Shown here in pieces: positions 43,832 to 51,711 of a stretch of 64,000 nucleotides of DNA (its first letter is position 1; each line of letters begins with the position of its first letter). The position numbers and the translations under genes are program-made. Source of the stretch: Coriobacteriia bacterium (GTDB taxonomy: Bacteria; Actinomycetota; Coriobacteriia; Anaerosomatales; Anaerosomataceae); the NCBI GenBank assembly GCA_016938135.1, contig JAFGVD010000025.1, positions 62,001 through 126,000 on the forward strand. The letters run 5' to 3'. The notes below the pieces were generated by a model. The model was not told the DNA's origin. It saw nothing but the letters and a program-made list of their open reading frames with translations, and ran no database searches.

Positions 43832-44326
43832 ATGAAGGTCTGCATCAGGGGTGCTGCTGAAGATCTGAAACTCGGCGATATCCAAGAGGTGTGTCATGAG
43901 ATCGACCGCATCCTGCTTCCAACCGATGGCTCTCAGCCTTCGGTTGCGGCCACGGAATACGCGGTCATCCTCGCGAAGACGTTCAGCGCCAAAGTGAGAG
44001 CCATCTACGTTGATACGGGCCTTGAGGCGCTGGAGTATCCCGAGGAGATCATGAACGAAGACGCGTTCGAGGGGGTGCATCCATCCATCAAGGGCCTCGT
44101 CATCGCAAAGACGATGTGCGAGCGCAACGGGGTCGAATGTGAGGTGGACGTCATTAACGGCGGTGTCGCCAAGCGCATCATCGCCGACGCAGAGGCGTGG
44201 CACGCAGACATGATCGTCGTCGGCGACACGGGACGAACCGGGATAAAGCGCATCGCACTGGGTTCGGTCGCCGAGATAGTCGTCAAAGGATCGCCCGTTC
44301 CTGTGGTGGTCGTGAAGGCCGACTAG
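43832..44326 (+). CDS. Universal stress protein (UspA family)
   Basis: A 164-residue protein with a UspA domain from about residue 26: ILLPTDGSQPSVAATEYA, then ADMIVVGDTGRTGIKRIALGSVAEIVVKGSPVPVVVVK, whose G-x2-G-x9-G(S) nucleotide motif is present. ATP binding is likely. The ATG at 43832 follows GAGGAGGTGAAGC. The frame is open back to a GTG at 43658 and would add a CRTC...CPSC ribbon; without a ribosome site this is less likely. It stands before the DUF485 and symporter genes, as is common for transporter-linked Usp. Confidence 0.88.
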   Translation: MKVCIRGAAEDLKLGDIQEVCHEIDRILLPTDGSQPSVAATEYAVILAKTFSAKVRAIYVDTGLEALEYPEEIMNEDAFEGVHPSIKGLVIAKTMCERNGVECEVDVINGGVAKRIIADAEAWHADMIVVGDTGRTGIKRIALGSVAEIVVKGSPVPVVVVKAD

Positions 44327-44382
44327 AGACATTCGATTTCTGCGCCGAGGTATTCGGCTGGAAGCAATGGAGGAGGTGCAAC

Positions 44383-44769
44383 ATGGGAGACACGACGATG
44401 CAGGCTGCCGCGCCGGCCAGAGGCGGTGGTTCACAGACGGAGACCCAACATGGGACGCACATCGACACGATCGAGAACGTCGACATCGTGTTTCGTGCTC
44501 AAAGGAGACTCTCGTTCTCATATGGAGCGGTGTTCTTTGCTGTAACGCTTGCGATTCCCGCGTCTTCGGTGTGGTGGAAGAGCTGGTATGCCACGCCGAT
44601 CTGGGGCGGTTTCACGGCCAACTACTTGTTCGTCTCGCTGTTCTACTACGTGTTCTTGTGGACTATGGCTTGGACTTACTCGAAGCAGGCGGACAAGCTG
44701 GATGAGACGCTCATGCACATGGCCGATGCCGCTGTCGCATCCGCCGATACGATCGGAGAGGAGGGGTAG
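44383..44769 (+). CDS. DUF485-family membrane protein
   Basis: A 128-residue protein with two transmembrane helices (about residues 48-68 and 80-103) in the DUF485 pattern: FRAQRRLSFSYGAVFFAVTLAIP, then WGGFTANYLFVSLFYYVFLWTMAWTYS. These small proteins (YjcH type) nearly always stand directly before acetate/pyruvate-type sodium:solute symporters, as here, and probably aid them. GGAGGAGGTGC is ahead of the ATG. The first 40 residues are polar. Confidence 0.9.
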   Translation: MGDTTMQAAAPARGGGSQTETQHGTHIDTIENVDIVFRAQRRLSFSYGAVFFAVTLAIPASSVWWKSWYATPIWGGFTANYLFVSLFYYVFLWTMAWTYSKQADKLDETLMHMADAAVASADTIGEEG

Positions 44770-44771
44770 CG

Positions 44772-46604
44772 GTGGGAAGTCTTAATACCATAGCGATCGT
44801 GCTTGTCGTTGGCCTGATCTTGTTCACTATCGGGCTCTCGATCTTCTCGCGGCGCTTCACCCGCACCACCGCTGACTTCTACCTTGCCGGACGTAAGGTC
44901 GGCTCGTTCTCCAACGCGTCAGCGATCTCAGGAGACTACCTCTCTGCCGCCTCGTTTCTGGGCGTTGCAGGAGCGGTCTACGCGTCCGGCCTCGACGGCG
45001 TCTGGTACGCTGCTGGCTTTGCGGGCGGCTTCATGGTCGTCGTGCTGTTTATCGCCTCGGCGCTGCGCCGGTTCGGTGAGTACACCGTTGCCGACTTCGC
45101 TTTCGGGCGATTCGGTTCTCACCGTATCCGCCTCGTCACCGTGGTCATGGTCCTCATCACGAGCATGTTCTACATGGCGCCACAGATGTACGGCGCCGGG
45201 ACGACGTGGAAGATCCTCGTCGGACGCGGCATCTTCGGGATGGATCCCTATACGTCCGGCGTCGTTGTTGTAGCCGCGATTATGATGTTCTACGTGGCCG
45301 TGGGTGGCATGAAGGGCACGACGCTGAACCAGATATTCCAGTTCTGGTGGCTGAACTTCGCCATCATCATGCTCGTTTTCTTCGCCTTTGGTAACGGGTT
45401 CAGCTATCCGGCAGAACTCGAGGCGGCCTCGGAGAGCACGCTGGTGAACACGAAGGTCGTGACAGTCGAACAGCTGACTGCCGATGACGGCGCGATGCTG
45501 GCAAATGCCAAGAGCGTCATGACAGCCGAGGAGTTCGCCGCGGTCCAGGCCGCTGTGGATGCCGGCGACGCTGAGGCCAAGGTCCCGGTCGCATTGTCTG
45601 CGGTCAACAAGCTGCACGAGACCAGGGACATGCTGTTCAACGAACCCGGCCATCGCTACAACGGCTTCGACCAGTTCTCGATGGTGCTGGCGCTGGTCTT
45701 GGGTACTGCCGGTCTGCCTCACATCCTCAACCGGTACTACACCAATCCGTCAGGTGCCGCTGCGCGTCGCTCGACGTTCTGGGTTCTGGTATTCATCGGT
45801 GTCTTTTACATCCTCGCCCCGATCGTCGGCCTTGCCGGTATCGGTATGATCCGCGATGCGGTAGCAGGCGGGACCGCTCCTGCCACGGCCGACTATGTGA
45901 ACGGCATGCTCGTCAAGCCGGACGCCATCATGCCCACTATCGCTCAGATCCTGGGCGGGGAATGGCTGATGGGTGTGGTCTCGGCGGGCGCCTTTGCGGC
46001 GATGTTCTCCACCATCGGTGGGCTGCTCATCGCGTCTGCCTCGGCAGTTGGCCATGACGTCTATGAGAAGTACGTCAACCCCAATGCGAGTGAGAAGCAG
46101 CGCGTCTTCGTCGGCAAGACCTCCGTCGTCATCTTCGCGCTCATCGCTATGGGCATCGGTCTTGGGATCCCCGCTTCCGGTCTGGACCAGGCGTACCCGG
46201 CTCTGATCGCCATGATGGTGACCTGGGCGTTCGCAGTGGGTGCGGGTGCGTTCGTGCCGATGCTGCTCACAGGCATCTGGTGGAAGGGGACCACTGAGCG
46301 CGGTGCCATCTCCGGCATGATCGTGGGTGGTGGCGGCTCGATCTTCATCATCGTGCTCAACATCCTGGCGCAGCTTGGCGTCATCGGGAAGACCGGCCTG
46401 TTCGGCTTCCTAGGAGGGCTGACCTTCCCGACGCTGTTCACGTTCCCGCTGGCCCTCGCCACGATCATCATCGTGAGCAAGATGGATGGGCAGCTGCCCA
46501 AGAACGTGGATGAGATCTGGATGCGGATCCACGGAACCGCTCATGAACGGCACGAGCGGGAACTTGGTCTGGACAAGGTGGGTACCTTGTTCGCCAAGCA
46601 CTAA
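44772..46604 (+). CDS. Sodium:solute symporter, ActP/MctC-like
   Basis: A 610-residue transporter of the SSS family with about 13 helices. TTADFYLAGRKVGSFSNASAISGDYLSAASFLG is the ActP-type opening and PHILNRYYTNPSGAAARRS the conserved loop. Known substrates in this branch are acetate, propionate and pyruvate. Between helices at about 205 and 300 there is a polar insertion of about 75 residues (from SYPAELEAAS to NEPGHRYNG). GAGGAGGGG precedes the GTG, 2 bases after the DUF485 stop. With por nearby, uptake of acetate or pyruvate would make sense. Confidence 0.92.
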   Translation: MGSLNTIAIVLVVGLILFTIGLSIFSRRFTRTTADFYLAGRKVGSFSNASAISGDYLSAASFLGVAGAVYASGLDGVWYAAGFAGGFMVVVLFIASALRRFGEYTVADFAFGRFGSHRIRLVTVVMVLITSMFYMAPQMYGAGTTWKILVGRGIFGMDPYTSGVVVVAAIMMFYVAVGGMKGTTLNQIFQFWWLNFAIIMLVFFAFGNGFSYPAELEAASESTLVNTKVVTVEQLTADDGAMLANAKSVMTAEEFAAVQAAVDAGDAEAKVPVALSAVNKLHETRDMLFNEPGHRYNGFDQFSMVLALVLGTAGLPHILNRYYTNPSGAAARRSTFWVLVFIGVFYILAPIVGLAGIGMIRDAVAGGTAPATADYVNGMLVKPDAIMPTIAQILGGEWLMGVVSAGAFAAMFSTIGGLLIASASAVGHDVYEKYVNPNASEKQRVFVGKTSVVIFALIAMGIGLGIPASGLDQAYPALIAMMVTWAFAVGAGAFVPMLLTGIWWKGTTERGAISGMIVGGGGSIFIIVLNILAQLGVIGKTGLFGFLGGLTFPTLFTFPLALATIIIVSKMDGQLPKNVDEIWMRIHGTAHERHERELGLDKVGTLFAKH

Positions 46605-46622
46605 AGCGTCCCTATTCCAGGG

Positions 46623-46685
46623 CGAAGCTCCACCCCCAGGGAGCTTCGAGACGGTGCCGGTCCTTCATCCCGAAGGGCCGGCACC
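46623..46685. terminator. Two hairpins between convergent symporter and pgi genes
   Basis: Hairpin CGAAGCTC / GAGCTTCG at 46623-46648 and hairpin GGTGCCGG / CCGGCACC at 46653-46685. They lie between two convergent genes and can form on either strand, but neither has a clear T-tract, so function as bidirectional terminator is inferred from place. Confidence 0.55.
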
Positions 46686-46699
46686 ACTGTTGTTGCTGG

Positions 46700-48349
46700 T
46701 CAGTCGTTTGCTGCCGCCATCAGGTCGTCGGCAAGCATGGCGATCTCATGGGGGGACGCGCCGGGAAGGTCAACACGCATCACGCGCCTGTCGTGGGCGG
46801 CCAGCGTGACGATGTCTCCCTCCGCCTGGGCGCGATGCAGCGCCGCCAGGCGGAAGTCCTGTCTGGGGATCTCGAAGTCGGTGTGGTCGCGTGTGGTGAG
46901 CACCAGGAACACGCCCGTGTTCGGACCTCCTTTGTGCAGCTGTCCGGTGGAGTGCAGATACCGCGGTCCTAGCTCCAGGCAGACAGGGGCCCCGGTTGCG
47001 TCCGCCATATGCTTGCTGGCTGTGCGCAGCGGCATGAGCAGCCGTTTCTCCTCGGGGAGGTAGGCCAGAATCGCGATGTAGTCGCCCTCTTTCACTGTGC
47101 CGAGAAGCTCCTTGAGCGCTTCGACACGGTTGGCGGGCTGAGTCTTTGGGGCGCTCAGCCCTCCCGCGAAGGTGATCCAGGTGCCGTCGAAGTCCAGGCT
47201 GGCGCGAGGAGCGGATGACTCGCCTGCCAAGATCGCCATGGTGGCCTTCTTGGCTTCTGTGACGTTGGGCTCATCGAACGGGTTGACCCCCAGCAAGAAC
47301 CCTGTGAGGGCCACTGCATATTCCCATCGGAGGAACTCTACCCCGATGTCGTAGGTATCGTTGAGGACCAGCTCGAACACGGGGGTGTCCGAGGCCGCCG
47401 CCTTAGACCAGGTGTGCAGTTCGTCATCGTCGGCAAAGCGGATGACGATCACGGCGCGGTCCGACCCGTAGCCCGTGGGGATCGAGGTGCTCTGCTCTAC
47501 CACGGGGACGATGCCCTTGCCATCCTTGCCTATGGACTCAGCCATCAACTGTTCTATCCAGAGGCCGAACGAGCGCAGCGTAGGCGAGCACACGAGCGTG
47601 AGTTTGTCTCGGCCGGACTCATATCGCTCGGTTATCCAGGCAGCCAGGAGCGCACCGGGGTTCTTCTCGGCTGGAGCTTTGCAGGCTCGTTCCATCTCCT
47701 GGGCGCGCGCCACGAGAGTGGGCATGTCGATGCCCAGAAGCGCCGCCGGAGCGAGGCCGAACATGCTCAGTGCCGAGTAACGACCGCCTACGGTAGCCGG
47801 TGCTGCGAGCGTTACGCGCATCAGCTCGCGCTGCCGGAGCTTTTCAAGTGGTGAGCCCGGATCGGTGATCACGATGAAGCGACGACCCGCAGCGGGGCGC
47901 GGCATTGCGGACTCCATCCACTGCCTGAAGACGGCGTAGAGGGAGAGAGGCTCCACCGTGTTGCCGGACTTCGATGCCAGGATGAAGAAGGTGCGGTTGG
48001 GGTCGAGCGTGTCCAGCAACGACTTCACCGCCAGGGGCGAAGTGGTGTCCAAGACGTGCAGCCGGGGCATTCTGGGACCGGAGCCGATGACCCGGGAGAA
48101 GACCAGCGGGGCCAGCGACGAGCCGCCCATACCCAGTAAGACCAGGTCGTCAGCGCCCTCCTCGACCATCGCTTTCATCAGGTTGTCCAGAAGCGCCATC
48201 CGGCCCGAGGCTTTGGTCGCCAGGTCCGTCCACCCCATGCGCTGGACGATCGGTATGCGGTCGTCGAAGTTCTCGCAGTACAAGCTCGCGTCACGTCCGT
48301 TGAGCCGGTCGATTGCATCAGCCTCGATGAGCCGTTGTAGCGCGTCCAT
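46700..48349 (-). CDS. pgi: Glucose-6-phosphate isomerase
   Basis: A 549-residue SIS-type isomerase related to the PGI half of the actinobacterial transaldolase/PGI fusion, here alone. Visible are LLGMGGSSLAPLVFSRV, LASKSGNTVEPLSLYAVF, RFIVITDPGSPLEKL, QSTSIPTGYGSDRAV and NPFDEPNVTEAKKA. It is longer than SIS-only proteins and has the C-terminal lysine/histidine region HSTGQLHKGGPNTGVF. ATG at 48349 has AAGGAG 7 bases upstream; the ATG two codons before is too close to it. It interconverts glucose and fructose 6-phosphate. Confidence 0.9.
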   Translation of the reverse strand: MDALQRLIEADAIDRLNGRDASLYCENFDDRIPIVQRMGWTDLATKASGRMALLDNLMKAMVEEGADDLVLLGMGGSSLAPLVFSRVIGSGPRMPRLHVLDTTSPLAVKSLLDTLDPNRTFFILASKSGNTVEPLSLYAVFRQWMESAMPRPAAGRRFIVITDPGSPLEKLRQRELMRVTLAAPATVGGRYSALSMFGLAPAALLGIDMPTLVARAQEMERACKAPAEKNPGALLAAWITERYESGRDKLTLVCSPTLRSFGLWIEQLMAESIGKDGKGIVPVVEQSTSIPTGYGSDRAVIVIRFADDDELHTWSKAAASDTPVFELVLNDTYDIGVEFLRWEYAVALTGFLLGVNPFDEPNVTEAKKATMAILAGESSAPRASLDFDGTWITFAGGLSAPKTQPANRVEALKELLGTVKEGDYIAILAYLPEEKRLLMPLRTASKHMADATGAPVCLELGPRYLHSTGQLHKGGPNTGVFLVLTTRDHTDFEIPRQDFRLAALHRAQAEGDIVTLAAHDRRVMRVDLPGASPHEIAMLADDLMAAAND

Positions 48350-48359
48350 GGCCATCTCC

Positions 48360-49289
48360 TTACGGGTTCAGGTCCGTGACGAGGCTCGGCGCTTCGATCG
48401 CCGGAGCCGGTTCCATTCTAGCGACAATGATTCCCCCTGCTATCACCAGTGTCCCACCAAACAGCACCGGTGTCGTCAAAGATTGGCCAAGGAAGATAGC
48501 ACCGAAGATGACCGCGCTGATGGGCTCGGCGTAGGTGAGGATGGCGCCGTGGTCAGCGCGGACGCGCTTGAGACCCGCAAGGAACATGAACCCTGTGATG
48601 ACGGTCTGGACCAGGGCCAGCACCGTTAGCGCTCCCCATTCGCCGAGTGTCGCCGGCCCGCTGAACCATAGCAGCGCCGGAGAGAGCAGCAAGGCGGCCG
48701 TTGTGTCTTCCACCAGCATGAGCGCGATAGGGCTGACCCCGCCTAGGAGCCGCTTGGAGTTCAGGATGAGTATGGAGTAGGTGAGCGATGAGGCCGACGC
48801 GATCGCTCCGCCCAGCAGGACGGACGGCCCCGCTTCGTGGCCGGCCGTCGCGAGCAGGACCGTGACCGTGCCGCCGAGCGCAAGCGCGAGCGGCACCAGC
48901 ACTCGGCGATCGAAGCGCTCTTTGAGCATGAGCGGCAGCAAGAAGGCCACCCACACCGGACCGGTGTAGCCCAAGATCTCGCCCACTGCAACACCGGCCA
49001 GACGCAGTCCCGAGAAGAACAGCACCCAGTTGAGCGCCAGCAGCCCACCGTTTGCGATAAGCCCTATCCATTTACGTCGCGAGAGGGACCTGAGTTCTTG
49101 AAGCGTTCCGGCGAAAGGTGCGATCACCGCGATGACAAGCGCCGAAAGGCCCACCCGGTAGAATACGATGACAACAGGATGGATGTTGCCGACTGCGTCC
49201 AGGACAAGCGGAATCGTCCCCCAGATGATCCCTGCAAACAAGATCAGCGCGAGGCCGGAGGCGGTGTCCTTACGAGCGGGACGAATCAT
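48360..49289 (-). CDS. EamA/DMT-family transporter
   Basis: A 309-residue membrane protein of ten predicted helices and two EamA repeats: SGLALILFAGIIWGTIPLVLDAV at the start, GVAVGEILGYTGPVWVAFLLP ending repeat one, and TYAEPISAVIFGAIFLGQSLT in the second, the classic EamA end. Short charged tail. It lies between hypE (6 bases) and pgi (10 bases) on the same strand, so it is probably transcribed with them. The substrate is unknown. Confidence 0.9.
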   Translation of the reverse strand: MIRPARKDTASGLALILFAGIIWGTIPLVLDAVGNIHPVVIVFYRVGLSALVIAVIAPFAGTLQELRSLSRRKWIGLIANGGLLALNWVLFFSGLRLAGVAVGEILGYTGPVWVAFLLPLMLKERFDRRVLVPLALALGGTVTVLLATAGHEAGPSVLLGGAIASASSLTYSILILNSKRLLGGVSPIALMLVEDTTAALLLSPALLWFSGPATLGEWGALTVLALVQTVITGFMFLAGLKRVRADHGAILTYAEPISAVIFGAIFLGQSLTTPVLFGGTLVIAGGIIVARMEPAPAIEAPSLVTDLNP

Positions 49290-49295
49290 CGGCTG

Positions 49296-50306
49296 TCAGC
49301 AGATCCGGGGCAGCTGCTCGCCCACGAGCATGTCCATGATCCGCGTCGCGCCAAACGGGGTCTTCACATACACCTTGCCGGCGGGGCTCTCGGCAACCGT
49401 ACCGATGATTGCCGCGGCCGATCCGTAAGGGGCGTTGCGCATGGCGTTCAGGGCGGCTTCGGCCTGCTCGGCCGGTACGATCGCCACCATCTTGCCCTCG
49501 TTGGCCACCTGGAAGACGTCGTAACCCAGCATCTCGCTCGCACCCCGGACCTGGTCGAGCACGGGAACGGAGCTCTCCTCGACAGTGATCGAGACTTCAG
49601 ATGCGCTCGCGAGCTCATTGAGCGTGGAAGCCAGGCCGCCGCGCGTGGGATCGCGGAAGCAGCGGACGTCGGGGGCGGCCTCCAGTACGGCGGCGATAAG
49701 CGCGTTCAACGGTGCCGCGTCAGTCTGGATGTCGGTGGAGAAGGAGAGCCCTTCGCGCGTGGAGATGACAGCGATGCCGTGGTCGCCCAGTGTGCCCGAG
49801 AGGAGCACGACGTCACCCGGCTTGCAGTGAGAGCCCGACAAATCGAGGCCTTCGACCAATGCGCCCACACCTGCGGTGTTGATGTAGCAGCCGTCGCCGT
49901 GGCCCTTCTCGACCACCTTGGTGTCGCCGGTGACGATGCGGACGCCTGCCTCGGCAGCTGCGTCTCGCATGGAGACAAGGATGCGCCGGAGGTCTTCTAC
50001 CGGCATGCCTTCCTCCAGCACAAAGCCCACAGAAAGGTAGAGGGGCGTGGCGCCTGAGGTGGCGATGTCGTTGACCGTGCCGCAGATGGCGAGCCGACCG
50101 ATGTCTCCGCCCGGGAAGAAGAGCGGGTTCACCACATAGGTATCCGTGCTGATGGCAAGACGAGGGGCGGGGAAGTCGAGCGCCGCCGCATCGTCCATAC
50201 GCATGAGCACGTCATCGGCGAATCCGGCCATGAAGACGTCCTCGATGAGCTCGCGCATCATGGTGCCGCCACTGCCGTGCGCAAGCAAAATACGATCCTG
50301 TCGCAT
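49296..50306 (-). CDS. hypE: Hydrogenase maturation protein HypE
   Basis: A 336-residue enzyme. ILLAHGSGGTMMRELIEDVF opens it, STDTYVVNPLFFPGGDIGRLA is the ATP-binding region, and the chain ends in PRIC: the C-terminal Cys receives carbamoyl from HypF and is dehydrated to the thiocyanate that becomes the CN ligand of [NiFe] hydrogenase. The related selenophosphate synthetase SelD lacks this tail. ATG at 50306 with GAGGGAGGG upstream; the frame read before it is a shadow. It follows hypD by 34 bases. Confidence 0.96.
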   Translation of the reverse strand: MRQDRILLAHGSGGTMMRELIEDVFMAGFADDVLMRMDDAAALDFPAPRLAISTDTYVVNPLFFPGGDIGRLAICGTVNDIATSGATPLYLSVGFVLEEGMPVEDLRRILVSMRDAAAEAGVRIVTGDTKVVEKGHGDGCYINTAGVGALVEGLDLSGSHCKPGDVVLLSGTLGDHGIAVISTREGLSFSTDIQTDAAPLNALIAAVLEAAPDVRCFRDPTRGGLASTLNELASASEVSITVEESSVPVLDQVRGASEMLGYDVFQVANEGKMVAIVPAEQAEAALNAMRNAPYGSAAAIIGTVAESPAGKVYVKTPFGATRIMDMLVGEQLPRIC

Positions 50307-50340
50307 CGCGATCCCTCCCTCAAGAAAGAACGGCAGGCTC

Positions 50341-51438
50341 CTAGGCCTTACCGTAGTCTGTGTAGCGATAGTACGCCGCGCAAGAGCCCTCGGAAGACAC
50401 CATGCACGGGCCGATGGGGTGCTCCGGCGTGCAGCCCTTGCCAAAGAGCTTGCACTCGTAAGGGAGCACGACGCCTCGCAGTACGTCGCCGCACTGGCAT
50501 CCCTTGATCTCCCGTGGCTCAGGCGGAGTCACGGGCACGCGCTTCTTGGCGTCGTAACGCGCGAACTCAGGACGGATCGCAAGGCCCGTGCCCGGGATGA
50601 CGCCGATGCCCCGCCACTCGGCATCCGTGGCTTCGAACATCTCGTTCATGGCGGCCACTGCCGCTGGGTTCCCATCTTGCATGACTGCCCGCTTGTAGGC
50701 GATTTCCACCTCTGCGCGTCCGTCCGCTAGCTGCTTAGCCAGCATGTAGACGCCCTGGAGCACGTCTACCGGCTCAAAACCGGTGATCACGCACGGTACT
50801 GAATACTTCTCGGCGAGGAACAGGTACGGCTCCACGCCGATGATCGTGGACACATGGCCCGGCAGGATGAAGCCGTTGATCTGCACGTCGGGATCGTTGA
50901 CCAGCGCCTCAAGCGCTGCAGGGACGGTCTTGTGTAGCGAGAGTGCCGACCAGTTCTCAAGGCCGCGGGAGGCGGCTTCGCGGATGGTGAGGGCCACTGC
51001 GGGTGCGGTGGTCTCGAACCCTACACCCAGGAACACGACGTGCTTGTCCGGGTTGTTCTCGGCGATCGTCAGCGAGTCCAGCGGAGAGTACACGATGCGC
51101 ACATCGCGTCCGTCCGCTTTCTCCTGGGAGAGCGAGGAGTAGCTTCCCGGCACCTTGATCATGTCGCCGAAGGTGGTGAGGATCACTCCCGGTTGACGGC
51201 CGACCTCGATGGCCAGGTCGATCTCGGCGTTCGCGGTCACGCAGACTGGACAGCCGGGCCCCGAGAGCAGCTTGACGGTCTGTGGCATGACGTCGCGTAG
51301 GCCGTTCTTCGCGATGGCCATCGTGTGAGTGCCGCACACCTCCATGAGCTTGCATGGGCGGGTGGCGACACGCTGCAGTTCGTCGATGATGCGTCGGGCG
51401 ACATCAGGGTCGCGAAAGCCCGACACAAGGTCGCTCAT
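50341..51438 (-). CDS. hypD: Hydrogenase maturation protein HypD
   Basis: A 365-residue iron-sulfur protein. Conserved segments are MEVCGTHTMAIAKNGLRDVMP, LLSGPGCPVCVT, VFLGVGFETTAPA, FILPGHVSTIIG, the cluster cysteines around CQCGDVLRGV and CKLFGKGCTP, and EGSCAAYYRY near the end. With HypC it forms the scaffold on which Fe(CN)2CO is built. The ATG overlaps the hypC stop by 4 bases (ATGA). Confidence 0.97.
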   Translation of the reverse strand: MSDLVSGFRDPDVARRIIDELQRVATRPCKLMEVCGTHTMAIAKNGLRDVMPQTVKLLSGPGCPVCVTANAEIDLAIEVGRQPGVILTTFGDMIKVPGSYSSLSQEKADGRDVRIVYSPLDSLTIAENNPDKHVVFLGVGFETTAPAVALTIREAASRGLENWSALSLHKTVPAALEALVNDPDVQINGFILPGHVSTIIGVEPYLFLAEKYSVPCVITGFEPVDVLQGVYMLAKQLADGRAEVEIAYKRAVMQDGNPAAVAAMNEMFEATDAEWRGIGVIPGTGLAIRPEFARYDAKKRVPVTPPEPREIKGCQCGDVLRGVVLPYECKLFGKGCTPEHPIGPCMVSSEGSCAAYYRYTDYGKA

Positions 51439-51695
51439 GAGGCCTCGGCTTCCGGGCCGACTTCCTCATACTCGGTGGGGATGCCGTACTCCTTGATGAT
51501 CTCGAGTGTCTCGGCAGCGAACTGCTCGGAGATCACCTCGATGGCGAAGCCAGCGTGTACCAGGATGTGATCACCGGGCTTGGCGTTGGGCACCATCATG
51601 ACGTTCACCTGACGCGTGACACCAAGGATATCCACCGTTGCCACAGGGCTGCCTTCTGGCTGCTCGACGATCTTCGCGGGAATCGCAAGGCACAT
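51435..51695 (-). CDS. hypC: Hydrogenase maturation chaperone HypC
   Basis: An 86-residue HypC/HupF protein. It begins MCLAIPAKIVE, where the second residue Cys binds the iron, and has the DILGVTRQVNVMMVPNAKPGDHILVHAGFAIE core. The C-terminal tail is acidic. ATG at 51695 because CGGAGGAC lies before it and the Cys must be at position 2. It carries Fe(CN)2CO from HypD to the hydrogenase large subunit. It is 16 bases after hypF. Confidence 0.96.
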   Translation of the reverse strand: MCLAIPAKIVEQPEGSPVATVDILGVTRQVNVMMVPNAKPGDHILVHAGFAIEVISEQFAAETLEIIKEYGIPTEYEEVGPEAEAS

Positions 51696-51711
51696 GTCGT
51701 CCTCCGTCCAT

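Noticed and set aside
49296-50306. SelD (selenophosphate synthetase), which would have supported the selenoprotein idea
   Set aside because: The protein ends in PRIC and stands with hypC, hypD and hypF, so it is HypE.
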